DNA of 64,000 bases from Rhodobacter sp. CZR27 (GTDB lineage: Bacteria; Pseudomonadota; Alphaproteobacteria; Rhodobacterales; Rhodobacteraceae). The stretch is from positions 1 to 64,000 of the forward strand of contig NZ_CP023549.1 in assembly GCF_002407205.1 (NCBI RefSeq). The letters are read 5' to 3'. Numbering within the stretch: the first letter of the stretch is position 1; the number at the start of each line of letters is the position of its first letter. Shown here piece after piece: positions 8,938 through 17,832 of this stretch. Position numbers and translations under genes: made by a program. The notes below the pieces were generated by a model. That model searched no databases and had not been told where the DNA came from. It saw only the letters and a program-made list of their open reading frames with translations.

Positions 8938-9588
8938 ATGCACAATCCGAAGGACAGCCACGACTCCGATCTTGACGACAGGGTGCGCGCGGCCGTGGCC
9001 GCGGGCGACAGGATCCGCGAGACGGTGCGCGATCTGGTGATCGCGGCCCTGACGCGCGAGCCGATGACGGCCGACCATGTCCGCGCCGTCTCCTCGGCGG
9101 TGCTGGACGCGGTGGCCACGGCCGCGCCGGGCACCTCGCGCGCCCTGAAGGAGGCCGCGGAGGGGGTGGACGATGCCCTCGAACGCGCGGGAGAGGCCTC
9201 GCGTCTCGCCATGGAAGAGGCGCGCGCCCGGGCCGGCAAGTTCACCGAGACGGACCTGAAGCGGGCGGCCGAGGATTTCCGCCAGCTTGAAGGCATGACG
9301 CAGGAGGTTCTGGCATCGCTGGCGCGCAGCGGCTCGGCGATGACCAGGGGCATGGTCGAGGACATGGCGCGGCACATGCGCCGCGCCAGCGGCGACTCGG
9401 CCCGCACCCTGCGCGAGGCGTTCGAGGCCGGGCGCGGCCGGGCGCATCTCGAGCCGGGCGATCTGGGACAGGGCGCCCGCACCGGATTTGCCGCCATCGC
9501 CGCCATCGGCAGCGGCATCCTCGCCGGCATGTCCGAAGCCCTGGCGCGGCGCCCCGGTCATCCGCCGCCGCCCGCGGACGGCGAATGA
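8938..9588 (+). CDS. Amphipathic-helical (DUF6781/apolipoprotein-like) protein
   Basis: A 216-residue protein that is almost entirely predicted helix. It is rich in Ala, Glu, Arg and Met and lacks tryptophan, tyrosine and cysteine. It has no signal peptide or membrane helix apart from a short glycine/alanine-rich hydrophobic segment near residues 182-200. Repeating amphipathic helices of this sort occur in phasins, apolipoprotein-like proteins and DUF6781 members, which coat lipid or polymer surfaces. The ATG follows an excellent GGGAGGAGAACC site. The stop overlaps the next start (ATGA), so it is translationally coupled to the ABC1/UbiB kinase. I infer an accessory role for that kinase at the membrane. 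Confidence 0.7.
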   Translation: MHNPKDSHDSDLDDRVRAAVAAGDRIRETVRDLVIAALTREPMTADHVRAVSSAVLDAVATAAPGTSRALKEAAEGVDDALERAGEASRLAMEEARARAGKFTETDLKRAAEDFRQLEGMTQEVLASLARSGSAMTRGMVEDMARHMRRASGDSARTLREAFEAGRGRAHLEPGDLGQGARTGFAAIAAIGSGILAGMSEALARRPGHPPPPADGE

Positions 9589-11267
9589 TCCCGGGCGATC
9601 CGGTCCGGGCCCTGCACGACCTGGGCCGGGTCGCGGAACTGGCGCGCATCCTGATCCGGCACGGGTCGGGCGACGTGCTCCGCCGCCTCGGACTGGAGCG
9701 CGTGGCCCGGGTGGCGGGTCTTGGAACCGGCATGGATGCCTCCGGCGCCCGCCTGCCGCCGCAGGCGCGGCTGCGGCTCGCGCTCGAGGAGATGGGGCCG
9801 ACCTTCGTGAAGCTCGGCCAGATCCTGTCGACCCGGGTGGACCTGCTGCCGCCGGACTGGATCGAGGAACTGTCGAAGCTGCAGAACGCCGTGCCGCCGG
9901 TGCCCTTCGCCGACCTCGTGGCCGAGATCGAGGCCGAGCTGGGCCACCCGCTGCTTGACGACTTCGAGAGGATCGACACCGAGCCCCTCGGCGCCGGTTC
10001 GATCGCGCAGGTGCACCGGGCCTGGCTGGCGGGCGGCCGGGCGGTGATCCTGAAGATCCGCCGGCCGGGGATCCGCGAGGTGATCGAGTCCGACCTGCGG
10101 CTGTTGATGCGGCTGGCCGACATGGCCTCGGCGGAGAGCGCGATGGCGGCGCGCTTCCATCCCCGCGCCATCGCCGAGGAGATCGCACGCTCGATCCGCA
10201 GCGAGCTGGACCTTGCCAACGAGGGGCGCAACGCCGAGCGCATCGCCGCCAGTTTCGGCGACCGGCCGGACATCCACATTCCGGCCATCCACTGGCAGTG
10301 GACGAACGAGCGGATGAACGTGCAGGACATCGTGACGGGCCTGCCCGGCACCGATCTCGATGCCGTGCGGGCCGCCGGGCTTGACCTGCAACTGATCGCG
10401 GCGCGCGGCGCCTCGGCCGTGCTGCAGATGATGTTCGACGACCGCTTCTTCCACGCCGATCCCCATCCCGGCAACGTGTTCTACCTGCCGGGCAACGAGA
10501 TCGCCTTCATCGACTTCGGCATGGTGGGCCACCTGTCGCGCCAGCGCCGGGACGAGCTGGTGGACCTGCTGTTCGGCATCGTGGAGGAGCGGCCCGACCG
10601 CGTGGCCCGCATCCTGCTCGGCTGGTCGGGTGCCGGGCCGGGGCCGGATCCGGCGCTGGAGACCCGGATCGACCGGTTCATCGACCGCGTCCATCGCGTA
10701 CCCCTGAAGGCGATCCGGCCCGCGGCGCTTGCCGGCGAACTCGTCGCGCTGATCCGCGAGCACGATCTGGTGCTGCCCTCGGACCTTGCGATGCTGATCA
10801 AGGCGTTCACGACGCTCGAGGGGATGGGGCGCACGCTCGACCCCGAGTTCGACATGGTGGCCGCGGCGGAACCGTTCCTGCGCCGCGTGATTCTGGAGCG
10901 GCACCGGCCGTCGCGCCTTGTCCGCCAGCTGCGAGACGCGGCGGCGAGTGGCGCGGGCCTTGCGATCCGGTTGCCCGAGGATCTGGGCGAGCTGTTGGCG
11001 GCGGCGCAGCGCGGGGATCTTCGCGCGCGGCTCGACATGCGCCAGATCGAGGACCTGCCGGGCCACATCGACCGCGCGGCGACCCGCGTGGCGCTTGCGA
11101 TCCTGATCGCGGCGCTGATCCTCGGCTCGTCCATCGTCATGACGGCGATCGAGACCGGCCTTCCGATGGGTCTGGGCGCCTTCGCCACGCTCGGCTTTCT
11201 TGCCGCGGTGGCGGGGGGGCTGTGGCTGCTCTGGTCGATCCTGCGCGGCGGTCCGGGCCACCGCTGA
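9585..11267 (+). CDS. ABC1/AarF/UbiB-family atypical protein kinase
   Basis: A 560-residue member of the UbiB/ADCK family. The signature KxGQ motif (KLGQ, residues 76-79) in the N-terminal extension is present. It is followed by an alanine/glycine-rich nucleotide loop (GAGSIAQVHRA), an ion-pair lysine in VILKIRRPG, the catalytic HADPHPGN loop and IDFGMVG. Two transmembrane helices close the protein (about 507-555), as in UbiB. Known members support ubiquinone synthesis and lipid handling at the inner membrane. No other ubi gene is nearby, so this may be a paralogue rather than the housekeeping UbiB. It overlaps the helical protein upstream by four bases. Confidence 0.9.
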   Translation: MIPGDPVRALHDLGRVAELARILIRHGSGDVLRRLGLERVARVAGLGTGMDASGARLPPQARLRLALEEMGPTFVKLGQILSTRVDLLPPDWIEELSKLQNAVPPVPFADLVAEIEAELGHPLLDDFERIDTEPLGAGSIAQVHRAWLAGGRAVILKIRRPGIREVIESDLRLLMRLADMASAESAMAARFHPRAIAEEIARSIRSELDLANEGRNAERIAASFGDRPDIHIPAIHWQWTNERMNVQDIVTGLPGTDLDAVRAAGLDLQLIAARGASAVLQMMFDDRFFHADPHPGNVFYLPGNEIAFIDFGMVGHLSRQRRDELVDLLFGIVEERPDRVARILLGWSGAGPGPDPALETRIDRFIDRVHRVPLKAIRPAALAGELVALIREHDLVLPSDLAMLIKAFTTLEGMGRTLDPEFDMVAAAEPFLRRVILERHRPSRLVRQLRDAAASGAGLAIRLPEDLGELLAAAQRGDLRARLDMRQIEDLPGHIDRAATRVALAILIAALILGSSIVMTAIETGLPMGLGAFATLGFLAAVAGGLWLLWSILRGGPGHR

Positions 11268-11494
11268 CACCCGCATCAAGCCACCGGACGTGCGGTCACG
11301 CCTGCGGGGAAGGCTGCGATCGGCAGTCCGACGCCGCCCCCTGCGCAGGATGCCGCGCAGGAGGGCCTTGGGTGACTGGCCAGCCGACGGCTGCTGCACT
11401 ACTCTCCCCTCTCCCACGCGTGGTGCCGAAGGTGCCATGGAGACCAGTTCCCGTTCCCGATGTTTCTTGGCCCATACAGGAACAGGATCACCTG
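11268..11494. other. Intergenic region before the acyltransferase
   Basis: A gap of 227 bases separates the UbiB-family gene and the acyltransferase. No recognisable gene, terminator with a T-run, or clear operator was seen. The promoter for the glycan locus on the plus strand should lie here. Confidence 0.4.
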
Positions 11495-12643
11495 ATGTTC
11501 CCTCTTGCCCAGCCTTCGCCGCGCATTGCGGCCTTCGACGGCCTGCGCGGCGTGGCAGCGGCCATTGTCGTGCTCTATCACTACCTTTGCCTGCTTCATC
11601 CGCATCTTGCCCCGTCCATGGGCCAGAGCCTCACGGGGCTTGCGGACACGCCGCTGCACCTGCTGTGGAACGGCCGCTTTGCGGTGGCCGTGTTCTTCGT
11701 GCTGTCGGGCTTCGTCATGGCGGCGGCGGCCGAGCGGCGGGCCGGGGCGCTGGTGGCGAATGTCGTGACGCGCTACCTTCGCCTTGCCCTGCCGGTTGCG
11801 GCGAGCTGCATGCTCGCCTGGCTGTGGCTGACCGCCTTTCCCGACAGCGCGGACCGGATGCAGGCCACGCTGGCAATGCCCTCGCGGTGGCTGAACTTCA
11901 CCTATCAGGAGCCGCTCAAGCCGCTGTGGATGGCGGTGGCGGACGGGATGGCGGGGGCCTTCGTCCGCGGCTACTCACGCTTCAACAACGTGCTCTGGAC
12001 CATGCGGTTCGAGCTGATCGGCTCGCTCGCGATCTTCGCGCTGTATTTCCTCGTGGCCGGTCGCTGGCGGCTTCCCGCCCTTGCAGCGGCCGGGGTGGCG
12101 GTTCTGGCCGGGCTGCCCGACCCCTATCTGGCCTTCGTACTCGGTGCGGGCCTTTACGAGATGCACCGGCGCGGCCTGCTTCTTCCGTTGCCGGGGGCGC
12201 TGCCGGTCGCCGCACTTGTCGCGGCCATCCTGCTGGGATCGCCGGGCGAGGGCGCGCATCTGCGCCTTGATCTGCCGCAAGTGCCCGAGGGCTGGCAGAT
12301 CGGCGAGCCGCGCGGCCTCGTGCCGGTGCTGGCGGCGGCCTTCCTGCTCTATGCGGTCCTGACGCTGCCGGTGCTTGGCCGGATCTTCTCGGCGCGGTTG
12401 CCTGTATTCCTGGGACGGATCTCGTTCGGGCTCTACCTCGTGCATGTCCCGCCGCTTTACACCGTCGTCGCCTGGGCGCATCTGGAGGGCCTGCCCGAAC
12501 CGCTGATCGCCACCGCTTTCTTCGCGGGAACCCTCATCCTTGCCCTGGGCTTCACCCTGGCCATCGACGAGCCCCTGCTGCGCCGCCTTGCCCTGCTGCG
12601 CGACCGCCTGTCCCCCGAGCCTGCCCACGGCCGCGGCGCTTGA
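11495..12643 (+). CDS. Acyltransferase family 3 (OafA/WecH-type) membrane protein
   Basis: A 382-residue integral membrane acyltransferase with about ten helices. The N-terminal IAAFDGLRGVAA and the following VLYHY carry the FDGLRG/H signature of acyltransferase 3. FFVLSGFVM and the C-terminal GRISFGLYLVHVP are also typical. These enzymes transfer acetyl or other acyl groups to surface sugars. I place the start at the ATG at 11495, with AGGAACAGG upstream, because homology begins just after it. The frame is open farther back but without family similarity. Its neighbours (glycosyltransferase, flippase) suggest it decorates an exopolysaccharide or O-antigen. Confidence 0.85.
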   Translation: MFPLAQPSPRIAAFDGLRGVAAAIVVLYHYLCLLHPHLAPSMGQSLTGLADTPLHLLWNGRFAVAVFFVLSGFVMAAAAERRAGALVANVVTRYLRLALPVAASCMLAWLWLTAFPDSADRMQATLAMPSRWLNFTYQEPLKPLWMAVADGMAGAFVRGYSRFNNVLWTMRFELIGSLAIFALYFLVAGRWRLPALAAAGVAVLAGLPDPYLAFVLGAGLYEMHRRGLLLPLPGALPVAALVAAILLGSPGEGAHLRLDLPQVPEGWQIGEPRGLVPVLAAAFLLYAVLTLPVLGRIFSARLPVFLGRISFGLYLVHVPPLYTVVAWAHLEGLPEPLIATAFFAGTLILALGFTLAIDEPLLRRLALLRDRLSPEPAHGRGA

Positions 12644-12721
12644 CGCAGCGGGCCGGCCTTCCCATCCTGCCCGTGGGCCGCGCCATCCGCCGCGGGCGCC
12701 ATCCCGAACCGGAGACTGCCG

Positions 12722-13672
12722 ATGAACTACCGCTCGATCGCCGACATGAACCGGGCCATTCTTGCGAACCTGCACCGGCTGCCGCGCGATCTCGACCTGG
12801 TGGTCGGCGTGCCGCGCAGTGGCCTGCTGGCCGCCTCGATCCTCGGCGCGTCCACCGGCCTGCCCGTGGTGGCGCTGGACGACTTCCTTGAGGGGCGCAC
12901 CCCCGCGGGCGGGGCGGAGCGGCGGATTCTGGTACTCGAGGACAGCCTGAGCTCCGGCATCGCCATGCAGGAGGCGCGGGACCGCGTCGCGGCGGCGGGC
13001 CGGTCGGAGGGTGTGCTGTTCGCCGCCATCTACGGCACGCGCCCGCACCATCCCGAGGCCGACCTGATCTTCGAGGTCGTCCCGCAGCCGCGGATGTTCC
13101 AGTGGAACGCGATGCACCACCCGTTCCTGAGCCGATGCTGCGTGGATATCGACGGGATCCTTTGCCACGATCCGACCGCGGCCGAGAATGACGATGGCCC
13201 GGCCTATTTGGAGTTTCTACTGGGCGCCCGCCCGCTCTGCCGCACGCGGCAAAGGATCGGCATGCTGGTGACCAGCCGGCTGGAGAAATACCGGCCGCAG
13301 ACCGAGGCATGGCTGGCGGCCCAGGGAATTGCCTTCGACCGTCTGGTCATGCTGGACCTGCCCAGCCGCGAGGAGCGGCTTCGGCTTAGCGCGCATGGCA
13401 GCTTCAAGGCCGGGATCTACCGGCAGAGCGATGCCATCCTGTTCATCGAGAGCGAACCGGATCAGGCCGAGCGGATCATGCGCCTTTCGGGTCGGCCGGT
13501 GCTGTGCCTGCCGGACCAGCGCGTGTTGCAGCCGGGGGTCGCCAGCATCGTGGCGCAGATCCCGAGGGTGCGGAGCCGCGCCGCCGCCCGCCATGTCGCT
13601 CGGCAGGCGGCCTGGACCCTCCTGGGGCCGCATCGCTTCGCGGCACTCGGCCAGCGCATCCGGACGGGCTGA
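12722..13672 (+). CDS. Phosphoribosyltransferase-HAD fusion protein, copy 1
   Basis: A 316-residue two-domain protein. Residues 1-125 look like a type I phosphoribosyltransferase: LVVGVPRSGLLAA forms a core strand-loop and ILVLEDSLSSG resembles the PRPP-binding loop with its acidic pair and SSG turn. From about 135 it reads CVDIDGILCHDP, a DxD nucleophile motif of the HAD superfamily. GMLVTSRLEKY and a late LFIESE segment follow. This fusion is seen around capsule and exopolysaccharide loci. The reaction is not known to me. It is paralogous to the gene at 15326-16300 (similar throughout), yet lies on the opposite strand, with the glycosyltransferase gene between them. The start has GGAGACTGCCG upstream. 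Confidence 0.75.
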   Translation: MNYRSIADMNRAILANLHRLPRDLDLVVGVPRSGLLAASILGASTGLPVVALDDFLEGRTPAGGAERRILVLEDSLSSGIAMQEARDRVAAAGRSEGVLFAAIYGTRPHHPEADLIFEVVPQPRMFQWNAMHHPFLSRCCVDIDGILCHDPTAAENDDGPAYLEFLLGARPLCRTRQRIGMLVTSRLEKYRPQTEAWLAAQGIAFDRLVMLDLPSREERLRLSAHGSFKAGIYRQSDAILFIESEPDQAERIMRLSGRPVLCLPDQRVLQPGVASIVAQIPRVRSRAAARHVARQAAWTLLGPHRFAALGQRIRTG

Positions 13673-13699
13673 GCCCCGCAACCGGCCGAGGCGCGGCCC

Positions 13700-15049
13700 T
13701 CAGGACAGCGGAAGGGCGATGGTCGCCGCGCGGGCGGCCACCTGTCCCGCGCGTCGCGCGAGGTCGCTGCCCGCCGCCCGCAGGATGCCGAGGAAGGACT
13801 GCAGCTGATGCTGGCCCGAGATCTCGGGGCGTCGCGCATGGGAATAGGCGGCGCCGGAAAGGCGCGCATAGGTCTCGCGATCGTCCCACAGGCGGCGGAC
13901 CTCGCTGACCCAGCGCTCGACCGGCGCCTCGGCGGGCAGCACGACGCCTCCCGGTCCGATGGCCTCGGGCAGGCCGCCGCGTGTCGATCCGATCACCGGG
14001 ATGCCGCAGAACTGCGCCTCGGTCGCCACGCGTCCCCAGGCCTCCTGCCAGATGCTGGGCGCCAGCAGCATCTTCGCCTGACCATAGACCGACTTCATGT
14101 CGCTGGTGCGGGGCCGCAGCGTGACGTTCGGCATCGTGGCAAGGCGGGTCTCCAGATATTGCCGCCCCTCGGGGGTCAGGGGCCAGCTTTCCACGAAGAC
14201 GAAGGGAATGTCCGGGCAGCGCTCGGCAACCGACAGCGCGATGTCGAGCCCCTTCACCGGTACCGGATTGATGAAGGTCACGTTCTCGCGCGTGGTGGCG
14301 GTCCGGTAGAGATCGGGCTCCACCAGAGGCGGGATGACCGTCGCCTGCACGCCGAACGCCTTTTCATAGACGCGCGCGGTAAAGCGCGAATTTGCCACGA
14401 ACCGCGCGCCGCGCACGGCGGCCGGGTTGCCGCCAAGGTCCTGCAACTCGACGTTCCGGAAGTAGAAGACCACCGGGACGCCCGCGGCTTCCAGCGTCTG
14501 CGCCAGCGGCACCGCGCGCTGCGTGTTGTCGTTCTGCACCACGGCCACGTCCGGCCGGAACAGCCGCACCACCTCGGAGGCGTCGAGGGGGTCCCAGGTC
14601 CGGTAGACGCGGTAGCCGCCGCTCATCCGGTTGCACGCATAGGTCCGGCGCAGCAGGCGCCGCTGCACCCGCGAACGAAGCTCGGTCCAGCCGCCACCTT
14701 CCAGCCCCGCGAGCACCGCGACCTCATGGCCCTCGGCCTGCAGCGCGGTGGCAAGCTGGTCGGTGCTGGACTGGGCGCCCCCGCTGCGCTGCGGCAGGAA
14801 CGGATCGCCCAGGGTGAACAGGATGCGCAGCCTCGGCGATGCCGCGTCCTGCTCTCCGTCCTCGGCCGATTGTCGGAAGGGGAACGGCACAGGAGTTGGT
14901 CGAATCCACCTGGAGTTGAGTCCCGTCTGTCGAAGCAAGCCATGCCAGGCCGGGATCGGCCGGGACGCCGCCTGGGTAGCGTCCGCGCCTGACGAGGTTC
15001 CGTTACCCGGAAGGCGGATCGGTCGAGTGGGGATTTTTGACAAGGCCAT
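13700..15049 (-). CDS. GT4-type glycosyltransferase
   Basis: A 449-residue predicted glycosyltransferase of the GT-B fold. Homology starts near LRILFTLGDPFLPQRSGGAQ (about residue 75), with a glycine-rich acceptor-domain loop. Residues 1-70 have no family match, so the true start could be internal. The C-terminal domain has INPVPVKGLD, a sugar-nucleotide pocket, and SIWQEAWGRVATEAQ, the E-x7-E-like signature of GT4 enzymes. The cytosolic enzyme would extend a surface glycan. It converges with copy 1 of the PRT-HAD protein (27-base gap), and the flippase and PRT-HAD copy 2 lie upstream on the same strand. Confidence 0.82.
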   Translation of the reverse strand: MALSKIPTRPIRLPGNGTSSGADATQAASRPIPAWHGLLRQTGLNSRWIRPTPVPFPFRQSAEDGEQDAASPRLRILFTLGDPFLPQRSGGAQSSTDQLATALQAEGHEVAVLAGLEGGGWTELRSRVQRRLLRRTYACNRMSGGYRVYRTWDPLDASEVVRLFRPDVAVVQNDNTQRAVPLAQTLEAAGVPVVFYFRNVELQDLGGNPAAVRGARFVANSRFTARVYEKAFGVQATVIPPLVEPDLYRTATTRENVTFINPVPVKGLDIALSVAERCPDIPFVFVESWPLTPEGRQYLETRLATMPNVTLRPRTSDMKSVYGQAKMLLAPSIWQEAWGRVATEAQFCGIPVIGSTRGGLPEAIGPGGVVLPAEAPVERWVSEVRRLWDDRETYARLSGAAYSHARRPEISGQHQLQSFLGILRAAGSDLARRAGQVAARAATIALPLS

Positions 15050-15325
15050 TGTATTCCTGTGCTTTCTTCAGATCCGGAACGTGCCTGAAGGTCCTCGCCG
15101 TCAAGAGGATGCTTCAGGCTTGACCTTCCGGCACGGTGCGGCCGGAGGAACGAAGGCTCGGGCAGGGCCCGACAGCGTCTGCCGAAAATACAACCTAGAG
15201 ATACATACACCAGAAAGACAACAGCCCGGCACATTTTCTCAGGAAGATGTAGAAGGGCTGTGATGGAACCGGCGGCTTTCAGCAAATTTGCTGCTGCTTC
15301 ATGCTGCATGGCAGCAAGTCTTCGC
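15050..15325. other. Intergenic region between PRT-HAD copy 2 and the glycosyltransferase
   Basis: A 276-base stretch with locally lower GC content, especially around 15185-15260. No protein is recognisable on either strand. A 7-base imperfect stem-loop (ACAGCCC at 15222, GGGCTGT at 15255) is the only symmetry noticed. A promoter for the glycosyltransferase is likely here. Confidence 0.4.
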
Positions 15326-16300
15326 CTATCGGACGAGCCTTCGCTTCAGGGCATCAACCCCCCGCGGCCCGATAAGGTCCCGAATCATGCGCTTCAGCAG
15401 CCGCATGGTCGCCGGCGTGCCCGCGGGGACCGGCGCCTCGGCGGCCAGCATGGCGGGGGTGATCAGCCGGTGCGTCTCGAGGCAGAGCACGGGCTTGCCC
15501 GAAAGCGCGGCGATGCGGCGCGCCTGGCGGTTCTCGCTCTCGATGAACAGCGGCGCGTCGCTCTGCCGGTAGACCTCGGCCTTGAAACTGCCATGGGCGC
15601 CCAGCCGGATCCGCTCGGCCTGGCTCGGCAGGTCCAGCATGACGAGCCGGTCGTGGCGGATGCCGCGGGCGGCAAGCCAGTCCTCGGTCTCGCGGCGGTA
15701 TTTCTCGAGACGGCTGGTGACCAGCATCCCGATCCGGCGCGCGGGGCGGTAAAGCGGCCGGGCGGTCGCGAGGAACTCGAGATAGGCGGCGCCGTCGTCG
15801 TTCTGCTCCTGCGTGGGGTCGAGGCAGAGCACGCCGTCGATGTCCACGCAGGCACGCTCGAGGATCTCGTGCTGCATGAAGCTCCACTGGAAGATGCAGG
15901 GGTCGGGCACAGTCTCGAACACCAGATCGGCGCCCGGCAGCGCCTCCTGCGGGCCATAGGCGAGGACGAAGATCGCCTCCACCTCCGGCGCCATGGCGGT
16001 CAAGCGGTCGCGGGCAGCCTGCAGGGACGCGCCATCCGGCGCGGTATCCCCGATCACCACGATACGGCGCGGCCGGGGCGGCACCCCGCCGGGATCGAGC
16101 TTGGTCCGCCCGACCGAGAAGCTGCGCCCGGCAAGGAAGCTGTCCAGATCGGACATCGGCAGGTTCAGGATCAGGCACAGCAGGTTCGCGGCAAGAATGC
16201 CCCCGCCCGGCAGGCCGACGACCAGATCCACCTCGCGCGGCAGGCGGTGCAGGTTGTGCTGCAGCGTCTCGGCCAGATCGGGGATGGAGCGGTAATGCAT
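15326..16300 (-). CDS. Phosphoribosyltransferase-HAD fusion protein, copy 2
   Basis: A 324-residue paralogue of the protein at 12722. The N-terminal half keeps LVVGLPGGGILAAN, but the PRPP-loop equivalent reads VVIGDTAPDG. One of the two acidic residues is thus glycine, and the transferase site may be impaired. The HAD half keeps CVDIDGVLCLDP, GMLVTSRLEKY and LFIESE. The ATG at 16300 is preceded by AAGGAG at a good distance; the longer frame upstream only overlaps the flippase. It lies 14 bases after the flippase gene, so the two form an operon. A role in making or controlling a nucleotide-linked sugar is possible; the substrate is unknown. Confidence 0.75.
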   Translation of the reverse strand: MHYRSIPDLAETLQHNLHRLPREVDLVVGLPGGGILAANLLCLILNLPMSDLDSFLAGRSFSVGRTKLDPGGVPPRPRRIVVIGDTAPDGASLQAARDRLTAMAPEVEAIFVLAYGPQEALPGADLVFETVPDPCIFQWSFMQHEILERACVDIDGVLCLDPTQEQNDDGAAYLEFLATARPLYRPARRIGMLVTSRLEKYRRETEDWLAARGIRHDRLVMLDLPSQAERIRLGAHGSFKAEVYRQSDAPLFIESENRQARRIAALSGKPVLCLETHRLITPAMLAAEAPVPAGTPATMRLLKRMIRDLIGPRGVDALKRRLVR

Positions 16301-16314
16301 GGGGTCTGTCTCCT

Positions 16315-17832
16315 TCAGCCCGGCGTCGGTGCGGTCCGCCGCCCCCGCAGGACGGCGCCGCGCAGAAGCGACCACGCCTCGCGCAGGACCGCGCGACCTT
16401 GCGGGAACGGCAGGATCATCAGGATGGTCGCGAGATAGCAGAACAGCGTGCCCTGCAGCAGCGACTCGATGCGGCCTTCGGCCAGCCACGGCCGCAGGAG
16501 CCACAGCATCCCCAGCGCGGCATGGGCAGCCAGCACGATCGGTCCGCAGGCGCGGGCGACATCGGCCGGCCCGACCGCGCCGCGCCGGCCGACATAAAGC
16601 CAGAGCACCGGGGTCTTGAGGTATTCGCTGACCGAATAGGCCACCGCGACGCCCAGGGCCCCGTAGGGCAGGCCGAGAACGAAGGCCGCCACAGCGAAGC
16701 CCGCGGTGGCGAAGCCCCAGACCATGAACTCGGTCGATCGTCCCTGGCTGATGAACAGCCATCCGGCCGGGTTGTTCAGCGGCTGCAGGAGGCCCGCGAA
16801 GCCGAGGGCCATGAAGATCGGGGCGCTGCCCGCCCATTGCTCTCCCAGCGCGAGGGGGATCAGCGTCTGGGCCAGCGCCGTGGCGGTTGCGACGCCGGGA
16901 AGCACCAGCAGCAGCGACAGCGCAAGGACCCGCAGATAGGCGCTGCGGTAGCGCCCGGGCTCGTCCAGCATGCGGGACAATGCCGGGATCATCACCCGCG
17001 ACAGCGGATTCGCGACCTGGTTGAGCGGCATGAGCAGAAGCTTGTAGGCCCGGTCGTAAAGGCCGAGCTGCGCCCCTCCCCACACCCGGCCGATCAGCAC
17101 GTTGTCGAGGTTGCGGGCGAAGAAGTTGGCGAAGTTGAAGCCGGTGATGCCGGCGCCGAAGCCGATCAGCGCCCGCCCGCCCTCGGCGCCGCGGGGCAGG
17201 CCCGGCCGCCAGCGCGAGGCAACCCACATGAGGCCTGTCGGCAGCAGCGTCCCGGCCAGCTGGCCGCCGAACAGGGCCCAGTAGCTTGGCTGCACCAGCG
17301 CCCATACGATGGCCACCGCAAGCGAGGTCCCCGCCCCCGCCACGTTGATCAGGGCGATGCGCCCGTATTCCATCTTCCGGTTGAGCAGGGCCGCATGCTG
17401 TGCGCCGAACCCGTTCATCGCGACGATCAGCGCCATCGCCGCGATCAGCGGGCCGATCCGGGGCTCGTGGTAGAAGGCGGCGACCAGCGGCGAGATCAGG
17501 AACAGCAGGACCCCCAGCGTCACGCTGAGCGCGACGTTGATCCAGAACAGGAAATTGACCTCCTCGTGCCGCAGGCCCGGCTTCTGCACCGTCGCCTGCA
17601 CCAGTCCGAAGTCCTGCAGCATGCCGATCAGCGCCAGCACCGGCGCGCACATCGCGACGAGGCCGAATTCCTCGGGCGCGAGCAGGCGCGACAGGACGAT
17701 GACCGAGGCCATCTGCGTGGCCACCATCACGGCCTGCGAGGCGGCCGTGACCACCGCGCCACGCCCGACGGAGGCGCGCAGAGAGCCGGCAGGCGGGTCG
17801 AACGGGCTTTGGGCGCTCACCGGATCGGCCAT
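16315..17832 (-). CDS. Wzx/MOP-type polysaccharide flippase
   Basis: A 505-residue membrane protein with about 12-14 helices. It carries the N-terminal GAVVTAASQAVMVATQMAS and SRLLAPEEFGLVAM pattern of lipopolysaccharide/exopolysaccharide translocases (MOP superfamily, polysaccharide_synt_3-like). ARNLDNVLIGRVWG in the middle is a recurring element of this family. It should flip lipid-linked glycan repeats across the inner membrane. It is the first gene of the minus-strand glycan operon and is divergent from the GMC oxidoreductase gene. Confidence 0.88.
   Translation of the reverse strand: MADPVSAQSPFDPPAGSLRASVGRGAVVTAASQAVMVATQMASVIVLSRLLAPEEFGLVAMCAPVLALIGMLQDFGLVQATVQKPGLRHEEVNFLFWINVALSVTLGVLLFLISPLVAAFYHEPRIGPLIAAMALIVAMNGFGAQHAALLNRKMEYGRIALINVAGAGTSLAVAIVWALVQPSYWALFGGQLAGTLLPTGLMWVASRWRPGLPRGAEGGRALIGFGAGITGFNFANFFARNLDNVLIGRVWGGAQLGLYDRAYKLLLMPLNQVANPLSRVMIPALSRMLDEPGRYRSAYLRVLALSLLLVLPGVATATALAQTLIPLALGEQWAGSAPIFMALGFAGLLQPLNNPAGWLFISQGRSTEFMVWGFATAGFAVAAFVLGLPYGALGVAVAYSVSEYLKTPVLWLYVGRRGAVGPADVARACGPIVLAAHAALGMLWLLRPWLAEGRIESLLQGTLFCYLATILMILPFPQGRAVLREAWSLLRGAVLRGRRTAPTPG

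Noticed and set aside
4294..10188. Very long stop-free frame on the minus strand across five genes
   Set aside because: It is antisense to genes with clear GTPase and kinase motifs. The translation is low-complexity Arg/Ala/Gly/His-rich, an effect of GC-rich codon bias.
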